Positions 41,383 to 50,036 of a stretch of DNA of 64,000 nucleotides are shown piece by piece. Below the pieces are notes generated by a model, which was given only the letters and a program-made list of their open reading frames with translations, did not search any database and was not told where the DNA came from. Made by a program: the position numbers and the translations under genes. The DNA lies in the NCBI RefSeq assembly GCF_008807415.1, contig NZ_CP043626.1, forward strand, positions 2,418,001 through 2,482,000. Reading direction: 5' to 3'. The first letter of the stretch is position 1. Each line of letters opens with the position of its first letter. Source of the stretch: Pseudomonas denitrificans (nom. rej.) (lineage in GTDB: Bacteria; Pseudomonadota; Gammaproteobacteria; Pseudomonadales; Pseudomonadaceae).

Positions 41383-43419
41383 ATGTTCCAGCTGCCCAAA
41401 CACCGTACCTCCCCCTGGCACGCCGGCGAGAAGGCGATCCAGGAGCGCGTCGGCGTCGCCGAGCGCATGGAAGTCCATGGCCAGAAAGTCATCCGCGACT
41501 ACATGCCCGACCAGCACCGTGAGTTCTACCACCAGCTGCCCTTCATCATCGCCGGCGCCGTGGATGACCAGGGTCGGCCCTGGGCAACCCTGCTCGAAGG
41601 TGCGGAAGGCTTCGTCACCTCGCCCGACCCGAAAAGCCTGCTGCTCGACAGCGTCCCCGACAGCCAGGACCCCGCCGCCAGCGGCCTGCAAGCCGGCCAC
41701 CCGATCGGCCTGCTGGGCATCGAGCTGCACACCCGCCGGCGCAACCGCATGAACGGCGTCCTCCGCGAAGTGGATGGCGGTCTGTTGACGGTGGCGGTCG
41801 AGCACTCCTTCGGCAACTGCCCGCAGTACATCCAGAAGCGCGAGTGGAGCCGCGACGAGCAGCTCTACAGCCAGCGCGCCCCGCGTGAGGATTTCGGTGC
41901 GCTGAACGAGGAGCTGGCAACCATCATCCGCAACGCCGACACCTTCTTCGTCGCCAGCTATGTACAGCACGAGGACGGCGAGCGCTCGGTGGACGTCTCC
42001 CATCGCGGCGGCCGCCCCGGCTTCGTCCGGGTCGACGGCAATCGCCTGACCATCCCCGACTATGCCGGCAACCTGCACTTCAACACCCTCGGCAACCTGC
42101 AGGCCAACCCGCAGGCGGGGCTGCTGTTTGTCGACTTCACCAGCGGTGACGTGCTGCAGGTGCACGGCCGCACCGAAATCCTCTTCGACAGCCCGCTGCT
42201 GGCGGCCTTCGAAGGCGCCGAACGCCTGTGGACCCTGGACGTACAGCACGCGGTGCTGCGCCGCAACGCCCTGGCGCTGCGCTGGAACTTCCGCGAGTAC
42301 TCGCCCACCAGCCTGATGACCGGCACCTGGGCCGAGGCCGACGCCAGACTGCAGGAGCGCGAGCAGCGCCAACAGTGGCAGGACTGGCAGGTGCTGCGCG
42401 TGGAACCGGAAAGCGAAGACATCCGCTCGTTCTACCTGCAACCACCCACCGGCCTCGCCGTGAGTTTCGTTCCGGGCCAGCACCTGCCGGTGCGCCTGGC
42501 GGCCGGCGAACAGGCGCTGATCCGCACCTACAGCCTCTCCAGCGCGCCGTCTGACGGCCAATTGCGCATCAGCGTAAAGGCCCAGGGCCCGGCGTCCCGG
42601 TACCTGCATGAAAGGATTGCTTCCGGCGATCACCTGCAGGTCCGCGCCCCCATGGGCAGCTTCACCCTGAAAAGCGACAGCACACGGCCAGTGGTGCTGA
42701 TCGGCGCTGGCGTGGGCATCACCCCGCTGCTGTCGATGCTGCGCGAGCTGGTGGCAGGCCCGGCGCGGCGTGTTCACCTGTTCCAGTCTGCGCGGACGCT
42801 GGGCCAGTTACCGTTCCAGCGCGAGATCGCCGAGCTGCGCCAGCGCGCGCCGCAACTGCTGGTCCACCGCGCACTCAGCCGTCCGGAGCCCGAAGCGCTG
42901 GCCGGTCGCGACTTCGAACAGGTCGGGCGCCTGGATATCGAGGCGATCAAGGCGCGGCTGCCGCTGGACGATTACGACTTCTACGTCTGCGGCCCCGGAG
43001 AATTCACCCAGGCGATCTACGACGGCCTGCGCGGGTTGAACATCGTCGACGCACGTATCCATGCCGAAACCTTCGGTCCCTCGACGCTCAAGCGCCGGGG
43101 TGACGGCCAGGAGCCGACGCTGATACAGCCGCCCGCTGCCACCGAACCGGTGCCGGTGTACTTCGCCGGCTCGGCCAAGGAGGCCCGCTGGAAGCCCGAG
43201 AGCGGCAGCCTGCTGGAGCTGGCCGAGGCCCGTGGGCTGGCACCCGACTTCAGCTGCCGCGGCGGCTCCTGCGGCACCTGCAGGACGAAGATCGTCAGCG
43301 GCCAGGTGCACTACCCCAATCCACCGGCGGAACTGCCCGAAGCGGGCAGCGTACTGATCTGCTGCGCCATTCCGGCGCAGGACGACAGCGGCGTGCAACC
43401 GCTGGTGCTGGACCTCTAG
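41383..43419 (+). CDS. Fused PNPOx-like / FAD-NAD reductase / [2Fe-2S] oxidoreductase
   Basis: A 678-residue three-domain enzyme. Residues about 25-320 form a flavin-binding split barrel of the pyridoxamine-phosphate-oxidase-like type (LPFIIAGAVDDQGRPWATLL). Residues about 340-570 form a ferredoxin-reductase module with FAD motif RTYSLSSAP and NAD site LIGAGVGITPLLSML. The C terminus is a plant-type ferredoxin (CRGGSCGTC plus a fourth Cys in LICCA). Electrons probably flow from NAD(P)H through FAD and 2Fe-2S to a flavin substrate site. GAGG precedes ATG 41383. The oxidised or reduced substrate is unknown. Confidence 0.9.
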   Translation: MFQLPKHRTSPWHAGEKAIQERVGVAERMEVHGQKVIRDYMPDQHREFYHQLPFIIAGAVDDQGRPWATLLEGAEGFVTSPDPKSLLLDSVPDSQDPAASGLQAGHPIGLLGIELHTRRRNRMNGVLREVDGGLLTVAVEHSFGNCPQYIQKREWSRDEQLYSQRAPREDFGALNEELATIIRNADTFFVASYVQHEDGERSVDVSHRGGRPGFVRVDGNRLTIPDYAGNLHFNTLGNLQANPQAGLLFVDFTSGDVLQVHGRTEILFDSPLLAAFEGAERLWTLDVQHAVLRRNALALRWNFREYSPTSLMTGTWAEADARLQEREQRQQWQDWQVLRVEPESEDIRSFYLQPPTGLAVSFVPGQHLPVRLAAGEQALIRTYSLSSAPSDGQLRISVKAQGPASRYLHERIASGDHLQVRAPMGSFTLKSDSTRPVVLIGAGVGITPLLSMLRELVAGPARRVHLFQSARTLGQLPFQREIAELRQRAPQLLVHRALSRPEPEALAGRDFEQVGRLDIEAIKARLPLDDYDFYVCGPGEFTQAIYDGLRGLNIVDARIHAETFGPSTLKRRGDGQEPTLIQPPAATEPVPVYFAGSAKEARWKPESGSLLELAEARGLAPDFSCRGGSCGTCRTKIVSGQVHYPNPPAELPEAGSVLICCAIPAQDDSGVQPLVLDL

Positions 43420-43433
43420 GAGGCGAAACGATC

Positions 43434-43649
43434 ATGAACGCACTGACTGCATTCGAAAGCGGGAGCGAGCGCTTCCCGCGCTGGGACGAGGAAGTCGTCG
43501 AATCGGCCGCGCCGGGTCTCTGCGGGCCGAACGAAGCGGAAGTGGGTTTCCTGCTGCCGCAGCTGCTCTCGACGCCGGGCTGTCCGTCGCGCTCGCGCGC
43601 CATGGAGATTAGCGCGGCACTGGTCCGCTGGCTCAAACGCGCCCGATAG
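43434..43649 (+). CDS. Small hypothetical protein, 71 aa
   Basis: A 71-residue soluble protein, starting 14 bases after the oxidoreductase stop, with TAGGAGG 9-10 bases before the ATG. It has an acidic middle (FPRWDEEVVESAAPGLCGPN) and a basic C-terminal helix (ALVRWLKRAR). Two cysteines are present. Placement and ribosome site support a real gene co-translated with the oxidoreductase. I do not recognise its family. An 8-bp hairpin (ATAGGCGC/GCGCCTAT) overlaps its stop codon. Confidence 0.65.
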   Translation: MNALTAFESGSERFPRWDEEVVESAAPGLCGPNEAEVGFLLPQLLSTPGCPSRSRAMEISAALVRWLKRAR

Positions 43650-43676
43650 GCGCTATTCGCGCCTATGTACAACCGC

Positions 43677-43765
43677 GTAGGGCGCATAACCCGGAACGGG
43701 TTATCCGCCGATGCCATGACGGCGGATAACGCTGGCGCGTTATGCGCCTTACGGAACGGGTTCAG
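43677..43765. repeat. REP-like hairpin repeat (copy B)
   Basis: Begins GTAGGGCGCATAACCCGGAA and ends GCGTTATGCGCCTTACGG, with self-complementary ends. It closely resembles 4975-5064. Intergenic, after the 71-aa gene. Confidence 0.7.
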
Positions 43766-43805
43766 GCGCGCCCAACCAACCACGCCAAATCACAAGGGAA
43801 CGCCA

Positions 43806-43890
43806 ACGTAGGATGGGTGGAGCCTGCGATACCCATGCTGTATCGCAGGCAGGGATCGATGGGTATCGCTGCACTCCACCCATCCTACGT
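43806..43890. repeat. Composite inverted-repeat element
   Basis: A perfect 17-bp pair, ACGTAGGATGGGTGGAG and CTCCACCCATCCTACGT, encloses two competing inner stems: CCTGCGATA/TATCGCAGG and GCGATACCCAT/ATGGGTATCGC. Such elements are frequent between Pseudomonas genes. It lies 33 bp past the M20 hydrolase stop and may terminate leftward transcription. Confidence 0.75.
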
Positions 43891-43922
43891 GCGCATTTCC
43901 TGGCGGGTTCGGTAGCTCGGGA

Positions 43923-45521
43923 TCACTCGTCCTCGCGCGCCGGAATCCACCACTCCTCGCCGCGCACCGTGCGGATGTACTCCGGCCAGCGGAAGCGGTG
44001 CGGGACCTTGAAATCCTTCGGCAGCAGCGGCGCCTGCCACTGTTCGCCGCCGATGCCGCCGCCGGTGCGATGGTTGAATTCGCGGGTCGCCTCGGCCAGC
44101 AGTTCGGCATCGGTAAACAGCTCGATCAGCGTGCTGCCGATGGTCTTCGAGGCCACATCGATCATCGGGTCGATGGTCTCGCGGATGCCGCCCAGGGCGT
44201 TGGACACCCAGTCCGGATAGGTGAAGCCGGAGGGCGCGCTGAGCATCGGCCGGGCCACGTAGAGGCGCACGGTCGGGCAGTGCCAGGTGTATTCGGGGTA
44301 GTCGTCGGAGGTCAGGTACTTCTGCCACGCCGGCATCTGCAGGCGCATCTGCCGCTCGCATTCCTGGGGTTCGATCAGCGCCTGAGTGGCCGGCAGGAAG
44401 GGTTCATCCATGGGCTCCAGGCCGAGGTTCACCTGGATTTCCCGCGCCACCGCGATGGCCTGTTCACCCCAGCTCGGCGCGCCGATGGCGGCGAGGTTGT
44501 CGTAGCAGGCCTGGGCCAGCGCATGGTTGGCCAGCCCGCCACGGGACTTGCAGACCCAGGTCTTCTTCCACTGGCAGCCGGTGGCCATGGCCGCGGCGGC
44601 GGCGTTGTTGTCCATCACCGTGGAGATGGTCTCGGCCTGTTCGATGGAGTCGCAGCGCAGCAGGTACTGGATCTGCGAGACGTGCGGCGGCAGGTTGTCG
44701 GCGGTGGCTTGCCCGGCAGTGAGGATGGCTTCGTTGAAGCTCCACAGCCCGGTGAACGGCAGGGTCGAGCGACGCAGGCTCTCGTTCAAGGTGTAGAAGT
44801 GCACCAGCGCATCATTGGCTCCAGGAGCGCGGGCGGCCAGGTGGTTCTGCGGGATAGGACTGTAGCGGTCGGCAGCGATCCAGTTCTGCGGCTCTTCGCA
44901 GGTGAAGGTGTAGATGTACGAGTAGGCGATGCCGCAGTGGGTGTCCCAGGTGGTGGTGTTGTTCAGCGGCAGCATGTAGGTGGGATGGAAGCTGACGGCG
45001 GCATCGAGGTCGTCGTAGTAGCCCTTGGCGGCGTGCACGGGCTTGGACGCGCGCAGTTTTTCCGCCGGTTCGCCGAAGAACTTGATGGTGCCCCGGATAC
45101 CGAATTCCAGCATCGCCGCCTTGGCCGCCAGCACCCCGCCCAGGGCGCTGATACCCAGCGCGGAGTGCGGGTCGGTGTGGCCCGGCGCGTACCTGGACAG
45201 GCCATCGCGTGGCATCGGCCTGGTCGCCGCCGCCTGGCAGTTGCCGGGCACGGCGTCGTATTCGGCGTAGGTGGCGAGGATCGGCCCGTCGCCATTGCTG
45301 CCATCGCCATTGCTGAAAGTAGCGACGAAGGCGGTGGGCATGCCACCGCTGCCCTCTTCCACCGTGAAGCCTTCCTGGCGCAGCAGCTCCACGTACCAGG
45401 CGCAGGACTTGTATTCGCGGAACGCCGGTTCGGCGAAATGCCAGATCACCTGGTGCCAGTCGGACAATTGCTGGCGGTGTTCGTCGATCCACTGCTGGAC
45501 GTAGGCCTTGAATTTCGACAT
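43923..45521 (-). CDS. M20-family amidohydrolase (AbgB-like)
   Basis: A 532-residue M20 zinc peptidase/amidohydrolase resembling the p-aminobenzoyl-glutamate hydrolase subunit B. Metal-site regions are ILATYAEYDAVPGN, APGHTDPHSALG and the acid after KFFGEPAEKL, with the dimerisation domain in the middle. No signal peptide. ATG 45521 is preceded by GAGGAAG. It diverges from a LysR gene. It probably hydrolyses an N-acyl or gamma-glutamyl-type amide; the exact substrate is not deducible. Confidence 0.9.
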   Translation of the reverse strand: MSKFKAYVQQWIDEHRQQLSDWHQVIWHFAEPAFREYKSCAWYVELLRQEGFTVEEGSGGMPTAFVATFSNGDGSNGDGPILATYAEYDAVPGNCQAAATRPMPRDGLSRYAPGHTDPHSALGISALGGVLAAKAAMLEFGIRGTIKFFGEPAEKLRASKPVHAAKGYYDDLDAAVSFHPTYMLPLNNTTTWDTHCGIAYSYIYTFTCEEPQNWIAADRYSPIPQNHLAARAPGANDALVHFYTLNESLRRSTLPFTGLWSFNEAILTAGQATADNLPPHVSQIQYLLRCDSIEQAETISTVMDNNAAAAAMATGCQWKKTWVCKSRGGLANHALAQACYDNLAAIGAPSWGEQAIAVAREIQVNLGLEPMDEPFLPATQALIEPQECERQMRLQMPAWQKYLTSDDYPEYTWHCPTVRLYVARPMLSAPSGFTYPDWVSNALGGIRETIDPMIDVASKTIGSTLIELFTDAELLAEATREFNHRTGGGIGGEQWQAPLLPKDFKVPHRFRWPEYIRTVRGEEWWIPAREDE

Positions 45522-45541
45522 GGCGGCTTCCTCATCGTTGC

Positions 45542-45555
45542 CTGTTGTTGTTGTC
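45542..45555 (-). promoter_or_regulatory. Hfq/Crc-type A-rich leader of the M20 gene
   Basis: The leader reads CGACAACAACAACAGG, a full match to AANAANAA, about 21-34 nt upstream of ATG 45521. Confidence 0.6.
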
Positions 45556-45651
45556 GTGTGGCCTAGTATTGGTGAAGAGGAATTTGCAACAAGCGCAGGA
45601 TTTCGCCACCTCATGTCCTGATAGTTTCACCAATCGCCCATTGGAATCCCC

Positions 45652-46599
45652 ATGCACTTTCCCTCGATGACCGCCCTGCGGGCGCTGGATGCCGTGGCCC
45701 GGCTGGGCAGCGTGTCTGCCGCCGCAACGGAGCTGAACCTCACCCGCAGCGCGGTCAGCCACCGCATCGCCACGCTGGAGGAACGCCTCGGCTTCGCCCT
45801 GACCGAGCGCACCGGGCGCGGCATTCGCCTGACTTATCGAGGGGAAAGGTATGCCCGCGACGTGCGGCGCATCCTCGCGGAGGTGCAACTGGCCGGCAGC
45901 AGCTTCGACGAGCAGCAGGTCAGCGGCCCGTTGTGCGTGAGCTGCAATCCCGGTTTCGCCACCTACTGGCTGTGCCAGCACCTGGGCGACTTCCTCGCGC
46001 AGTACCCGCAGGTGCAACTGCACGTAGTGACGCCGCGCGTGCCGCAGGACACCAGCGCCAGCGACGCCGACCTGTTCATCGCCTACGGCAGCGGCGACTG
46101 GCCGAACCAGACGGTGGAGCAACTGGTGGCCCTGCACTTCTTTCCGGTCTGCAGCCCACGCCTGATCCACTCGCGCGGCGGCCTGCAGCAGCCGGCGGAC
46201 CTGGCCCACTACACGCTGCTGCACATGAATGATTTTGCCGACTGGCGCCTGTGGCTCGGCGCGGTGGGCGCGAGCGCCATCGATCACCGCTCCGGCGTGC
46301 TGTTCGCGGATGCGCCCTGCACCATCGCCGCGTGCATCGCCGCCCAGGGCGTGGCCATCGGCGACAACCTGCTCAGCGGCGATGCCCTCGCCCGTGGCCT
46401 GCTGGTGCGCCCGTTCGACATCACCATCCAGTCCAGCCGTGGCTACTTCCTGGTGACAGACCCGGTGAAGGCCGAACGTGCGGTGGTGAAAGCCTTCAGC
46501 CAATGGCTGAAGGCCCGCGTCGTCGCCACCACGCAGAGCGCCAGCGACCTCAGCCGCCCGCCCCTGGCGATTCCACCAGAGGTAGAGCTGGCGCGCTGA
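45652..46599 (+). CDS. LysR-family transcriptional regulator (GcvA-like)
   Basis: A 315-residue LysR regulator with helix-turn-helix ARLGSVSAAATELNLTRSAV and a GcvA-type effector domain (GPLCVSCNPGFATYWLCQHL). It diverges from the M20 hydrolase across 130 bp and is its likely regulator. It ends 3 bp before the convergent ornithine-cyclodeaminase-like gene. Confidence 0.92.
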   Translation: MHFPSMTALRALDAVARLGSVSAAATELNLTRSAVSHRIATLEERLGFALTERTGRGIRLTYRGERYARDVRRILAEVQLAGSSFDEQQVSGPLCVSCNPGFATYWLCQHLGDFLAQYPQVQLHVVTPRVPQDTSASDADLFIAYGSGDWPNQTVEQLVALHFFPVCSPRLIHSRGGLQQPADLAHYTLLHMNDFADWRLWLGAVGASAIDHRSGVLFADAPCTIAACIAAQGVAIGDNLLSGDALARGLLVRPFDITIQSSRGYFLVTDPVKAERAVVKAFSQWLKARVVATTQSASDLSRPPLAIPPEVELAR

Positions 46600-46602
46600 A
46601 CA

Positions 46603-47664
46603 TCAGGCGATGCGGCGCAGCCCTTTGCGCGCCTTGGCAGAGCGGGTGTAGCGGAACAGGTCCTTGGGATCGTTGTCCTCGTCCTCGCTCCACGGCACCA
46701 GGTCGATGCGCTCGCCGAGGCCCAGGCGACTGGCCTGCTCATTCACGTAGCGCAGCGCGGAGTAATCCTCGAGGGCGAAGCCGACCGAGTCGAAGATGGT
46801 CACCTGCTCGGCGCTGTCGCGCCCGGCCAGCTGGCCCGCCAGCACGCGCCACAGATCGGTCACCGGGAAGTCCGCCGGCATCTGCTGGATCTCGCCCTCG
46901 ACCCGCGATTGCGGCTCGTACTCGACGAACACCTTGCCGGCGCGCAGGACGTCGGCGTGCAGTTCGGTCTTGCCCGGGCAGTCGCCACCCACGCCGTTGA
47001 TGTGCATGCCCGGCTCGATCATCTCCGGGGTAAGAATGGTCGCGTAGGCCTTGTCGGCGGTCACCGTGGTGACGATGTCGGCGCCGCGTACCGCCTCGGC
47101 GGTGGAGCCGGCGCGGATGATCTTCAGGTTGGGGACATCCGCCAGGTTGCGGATCAGCTTCTCGGTGGCCTGCGGATCGATGTCGTAGACGGCGATTTCC
47201 TCGATGCCCAGGTGATGATGGAAGGCCAGGGCCTGGAACTCGCTCTGTGCGCCGTTGCCGATCAGCGCCATGCGTCGTGAATCCGGGCGGGCCAGCGCGC
47301 GGGCAGCCATCAGCGAGGTGGCGCAGGTGCGCAGCGCGGTGGCCACGGTCAGCTCGGAGAGCAGCACCGGGTAGCCCGTCTCGACATCGGCCAGCACGCC
47401 GAAGGCCATGACGGTGAACAGGCCGCGCTGGGTGTTCTGCGGGTGGCCGTTGACGTACTTGAAGGCATAGCGGGCGGTGTCCGACACCGGCATCAGTTCG
47501 ATGACGCCGATCTCGGAGTGGTTGGCGACGCGGGCGGATTTGTCGAAGGACTCCCAGCGCACGAAATCCTGGGCAATGGTGTCGGCAAGTTCGCCGATGA
47601 AGCGGGCGACACCGATCTGCTGGACCAGTTGGGACATCGTGGGGACGTCGACGAAGCGAGTCAT
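46603..47664 (-). CDS. Ornithine cyclodeaminase / mu-crystallin family protein
   Basis: A 353-residue protein with Rossmann motif MALIGNGAQSEFQALAF. Conserved segments are VNGHPQNTQRGLFTVMAFGV and LLSELTVATALRTCATSLMA, and GVGGDCPGKTELH supplies the catalytic Asp region of this family. It converts ornithine to proline with NH3 release, or reduces an imine. GGAGGT precedes ATG 47664. It lies downstream of an Lrp-family gene in the same direction. The size fits bacterial OCD. Confidence 0.9.
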   Translation of the reverse strand: MTRFVDVPTMSQLVQQIGVARFIGELADTIAQDFVRWESFDKSARVANHSEIGVIELMPVSDTARYAFKYVNGHPQNTQRGLFTVMAFGVLADVETGYPVLLSELTVATALRTCATSLMAARALARPDSRRMALIGNGAQSEFQALAFHHHLGIEEIAVYDIDPQATEKLIRNLADVPNLKIIRAGSTAEAVRGADIVTTVTADKAYATILTPEMIEPGMHINGVGGDCPGKTELHADVLRAGKVFVEYEPQSRVEGEIQQMPADFPVTDLWRVLAGQLAGRDSAEQVTIFDSVGFALEDYSALRYVNEQASRLGLGERIDLVPWSEDEDNDPKDLFRYTRSAKARKGLRRIA

Positions 47665-47973
47665 GGTGGGACCTCCGATTGTTGTGATTGGACTTTTCTG
47701 TCGGTGTATTCGAACGGCACCGCCCCGCTCCAGCATGCCTCGAACAGCGGGCACAACAACGTCGCAGAGGCCCTGGATCAGGTCTGCACTTCAGGAGAGG
47801 GGCCACACGATTCTCCCACCGGGCAAGGGGAAAACCCGGCTGTAATGCAAGGCTTCACCGGCCGATGCGGCTGTATTGAAGGGTCACGACAGCCGATTCG
47901 GCTGTGCTTGAGGCAGCCGCTGGCGGGGGGATATCAGCGGAGGAAAACGCAGGAGAAAAGCGAGTCCACAGCG
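47665..47973. other. Intergenic region, 309 bp, with promoter-like direct repeats
   Basis: Space upstream of the cyclodeaminase gene and after the Lrp gene. It holds the A-rich leader and two copies of GCCGATNCGGCTGTNNTTGA at 47861-47880 and 47892-47911, spaced 31 bp (three helical turns). No coding frame was seen. Lrp or another regulator may bind the repeats. Confidence 0.5.
47678..47690 (-). promoter_or_regulatory. Partial A-rich leader of the cyclodeaminase gene
   Basis: The transcript reads AATCACAACAATCGGAGG, joining an AACAAT stretch to the ribosome site; it is only 6 of 8 for AANAANAA. Confidence 0.3.
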
Positions 47974-48459
47974 CTAGCTGGCGGACTCCTTGATAGTCGT
48001 CAGCTCAGGGTGGGCAACCAGCTTGTCGATGTGCAGGCTCTCATCGTTCAGCCAGGTTTCGGTGAGCGCGCGGTAGTGCTCCATGTCGCGGCAGCGCATG
48101 CGCACGCTGTAGTCGAAGGTCCCGCTGATCAGCTGGCAGTGCAGCACTTCCGGGCAGGCGATCATGCGTGCCTCGAAGGCCTTCTGCGCGGTGCGGCCAC
48201 TCTGGTTGGACAACGCGACCAGCACCAGCAGCGACAGGCCCGAGGCGATCTTCTGTTCGTCGATGACGGCGCCGTAGCCACGGATGATGCCGTGCCGCTC
48301 CAGCTTGCGGACGCGCTCCTGGCAGGGGCGCGGGGTGAGGTGGACCAGCGCGGAAAGCTTGCCGTAGGTGATGCGGCCCTGGTGACGGAGGATGCGGATG
48401 ATCTCCTCGTCGATGCGGTCCAGGGTGAAGGGCGTACTGTCCTGATCTTTCCTGCTCAT
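47974..48459 (-). CDS. Lrp/AsnC-family regulator
   Basis: A 161-residue regulator. Helix-turn-helix LDRIDEEIIRILRHQGRITY and LSALVHLTPRPCQERVRKLE is followed by a RAM domain (ARMIACPEVLHCQLISGTFD). Ligands of the family are amino acids. It lies upstream of the cyclodeaminase gene in the same direction and downstream of the APC permease gene; control of either is plausible. Confidence 0.93.
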   Translation of the reverse strand: MSRKDQDSTPFTLDRIDEEIIRILRHQGRITYGKLSALVHLTPRPCQERVRKLERHGIIRGYGAVIDEQKIASGLSLLVLVALSNQSGRTAQKAFEARMIACPEVLHCQLISGTFDYSVRMRCRDMEHYRALTETWLNDESLHIDKLVAHPELTTIKESAS

Positions 48460-48543
48460 GCTGTTTCACGCTGGTTCGTCGGTGTTGGCGGCGTCCCTGC
48501 ACCGCCCGATCTTTATGGGGCACGCCCCGCCGTCTGTCAAAGC

Positions 48544-48572
48544 GCGCCGTGCCGTCTGCGACAGCACGGCGC
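48544..48572 (-). terminator. Hairpin after the APC permease gene
   Basis: GCGCCGTGC and GCACGGCGC form a perfect 9-bp stem 7 bp past the stop at 48579; only a short GCTTT follows leftward, so it is a weak terminator. Confidence 0.5.
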
Positions 48573-48578
48573 ACCCCT

Positions 48579-49922
48579 TCAGATTTCCCGCGCCAGCTCG
48601 CTGCCGTTGCCGCGTCGGCTGAGCACCGCGAGGTACACCAGGCCGATGGCGATCCAGCCTGCGCCCAGCTCCTGCGCCTCGCGGCTCATGCTGAACAGCA
48701 CGTAGGCGATGATCACCAGGCCGATCAGCGGGAACACCAGGTGGCGCAGCACCTGGCCGCTCTTCTGGCGAATGAAGTAGTGGTTGATCACCGCCAGGTG
48801 CAGCAGGCAGAAGCCGGTCAGCGCGCCGAAGTTGACCAGCGAGGTGAGCACGTCCGGCGAGTCGAGGAAGTAGATACCGATGCCCAGCGACAGCACGCCG
48901 ACCAGGTACAGGCTGATGTGCGGGGTCTGGTATTTCGGGTGCACCTTGGCCAGCACACGCGGCAGCTTGCCGTCGCGGGCCATGGAGTACAGCAGGCGCG
49001 AAACGGCGGCTTGCGAGGTGATCGACACAGTCACGCCCCAGGCCAGCGCGGTGGACACCGCCGTCAGCGTGGAGAGCCAGCTGCCGCCGGCCGCTTCGGC
49101 GATCTCGTAGAAGGCGGTGTCCGCCGACTTGAAGGTCATGCCCGCAGCCAGGTCAGTGGCCAGCCAGGTCTGCACGATGAAGATCGCGCCCATGACGAAC
49201 AGCGCGATCAGCGAGGCGCGGCCAATCTGCTTGGCCGGGTCGCCCTTGACCTCCTCGGCGAGGGTGGAGATCGCATCGAAGCCGAGGAACGACAGCACCG
49301 CGATGGACACCGCCTTCATCACCAGGCCGAGGTTGAAATGCTCCGGCTGCAGCAGCGGTTCCAGCGTCAGCCGGCCATTGCCCAGGCCGCCTTCCAGCGC
49401 GTGGTAACCCACCGCCAGGAAGATCGCCAGCACCACCAGTTCGGCGATCAGGAACAGCAGGTTGAAGCGCGCCGCCAGGGTGATGCCGCGCAGGTTGATG
49501 AGCGTGGCGGACACCAGGAAGATCAGCATGAAGACCAGCTTGGGGATCGCCGGGAACAGGTGGTTCAGCGCCAGCGCGCTGAACACGTAGAGCAGCGGCG
49601 GGATCAGCAGGTAGTCCAGCAGCAGGACCCAGCCGGCGATGAAGCCAACATTGGGGTGGATGCCGCGCTGGGCGTAGGAGTACACGGAGCCGGCGATGGG
49701 GAACGCGCGGGACATCGCGCCATAGCTCAGCGCGGTGAAGAGCATCGCCACCATGCCCACCAGGTAGGCCATGGGCACCATGCCGTGGGCGTCGGCATGC
49801 ACCCAGCCGTACACGCCGAAGGGGGCGATCGGGATCATGAAGATCATCCCGTAGATCACCAGGTCGCCGAGCGTCAGGCTGCGGCGCAGTTGTTGCTTGT
49901 ATCCGAACTGTTCGATAGCCAC
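48579..49922 (-). CDS. APC-superfamily amino acid/amine permease
   Basis: A 447-residue permease with about twelve membrane spans. The first helix region LGDLVIYGMIFMIPIAPFGV and FLGFDAISTLAEEVKGDP match the APC type, close to putrescine importers such as PuuP. The start is GTG 49922 behind AGAGGAAG. It lies 114 bp after the N-formylglutamate-amidohydrolase-like gene of the operon. Substrate could be an amine or amino acid metabolised by the adjoining glutamine-synthetase-like ligase (inference). Confidence 0.92.
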   Translation of the reverse strand: MAIEQFGYKQQLRRSLTLGDLVIYGMIFMIPIAPFGVYGWVHADAHGMVPMAYLVGMVAMLFTALSYGAMSRAFPIAGSVYSYAQRGIHPNVGFIAGWVLLLDYLLIPPLLYVFSALALNHLFPAIPKLVFMLIFLVSATLINLRGITLAARFNLLFLIAELVVLAIFLAVGYHALEGGLGNGRLTLEPLLQPEHFNLGLVMKAVSIAVLSFLGFDAISTLAEEVKGDPAKQIGRASLIALFVMGAIFIVQTWLATDLAAGMTFKSADTAFYEIAEAAGGSWLSTLTAVSTALAWGVTVSITSQAAVSRLLYSMARDGKLPRVLAKVHPKYQTPHISLYLVGVLSLGIGIYFLDSPDVLTSLVNFGALTGFCLLHLAVINHYFIRQKSGQVLRHLVFPLIGLVIIAYVLFSMSREAQELGAGWIAIGLVYLAVLSRRGNGSELAREI

Positions 49923-49974
49923 GGGGCACTTCCTCTGGGAACGGCAGCATTCAGGGTTCGGCGCTCATGCGCTG

Positions 49975-49990
49975 AATTGTTGTTGTTTTC
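49975..49990 (-). promoter_or_regulatory. Hfq/Crc-type A-rich motif upstream of the APC permease
   Basis: GAAAACAACAACAATT matches AANAANAA fully, but lies 53-68 nt upstream of GTG 49922, farther than usual for repression at the ribosome site. Confidence 0.45.
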
Positions 49991-50036
49991 AGAACCCGCC
50001 CGCCCCGGCCGAACGCACCAGATCGGGCTTGGGTCC

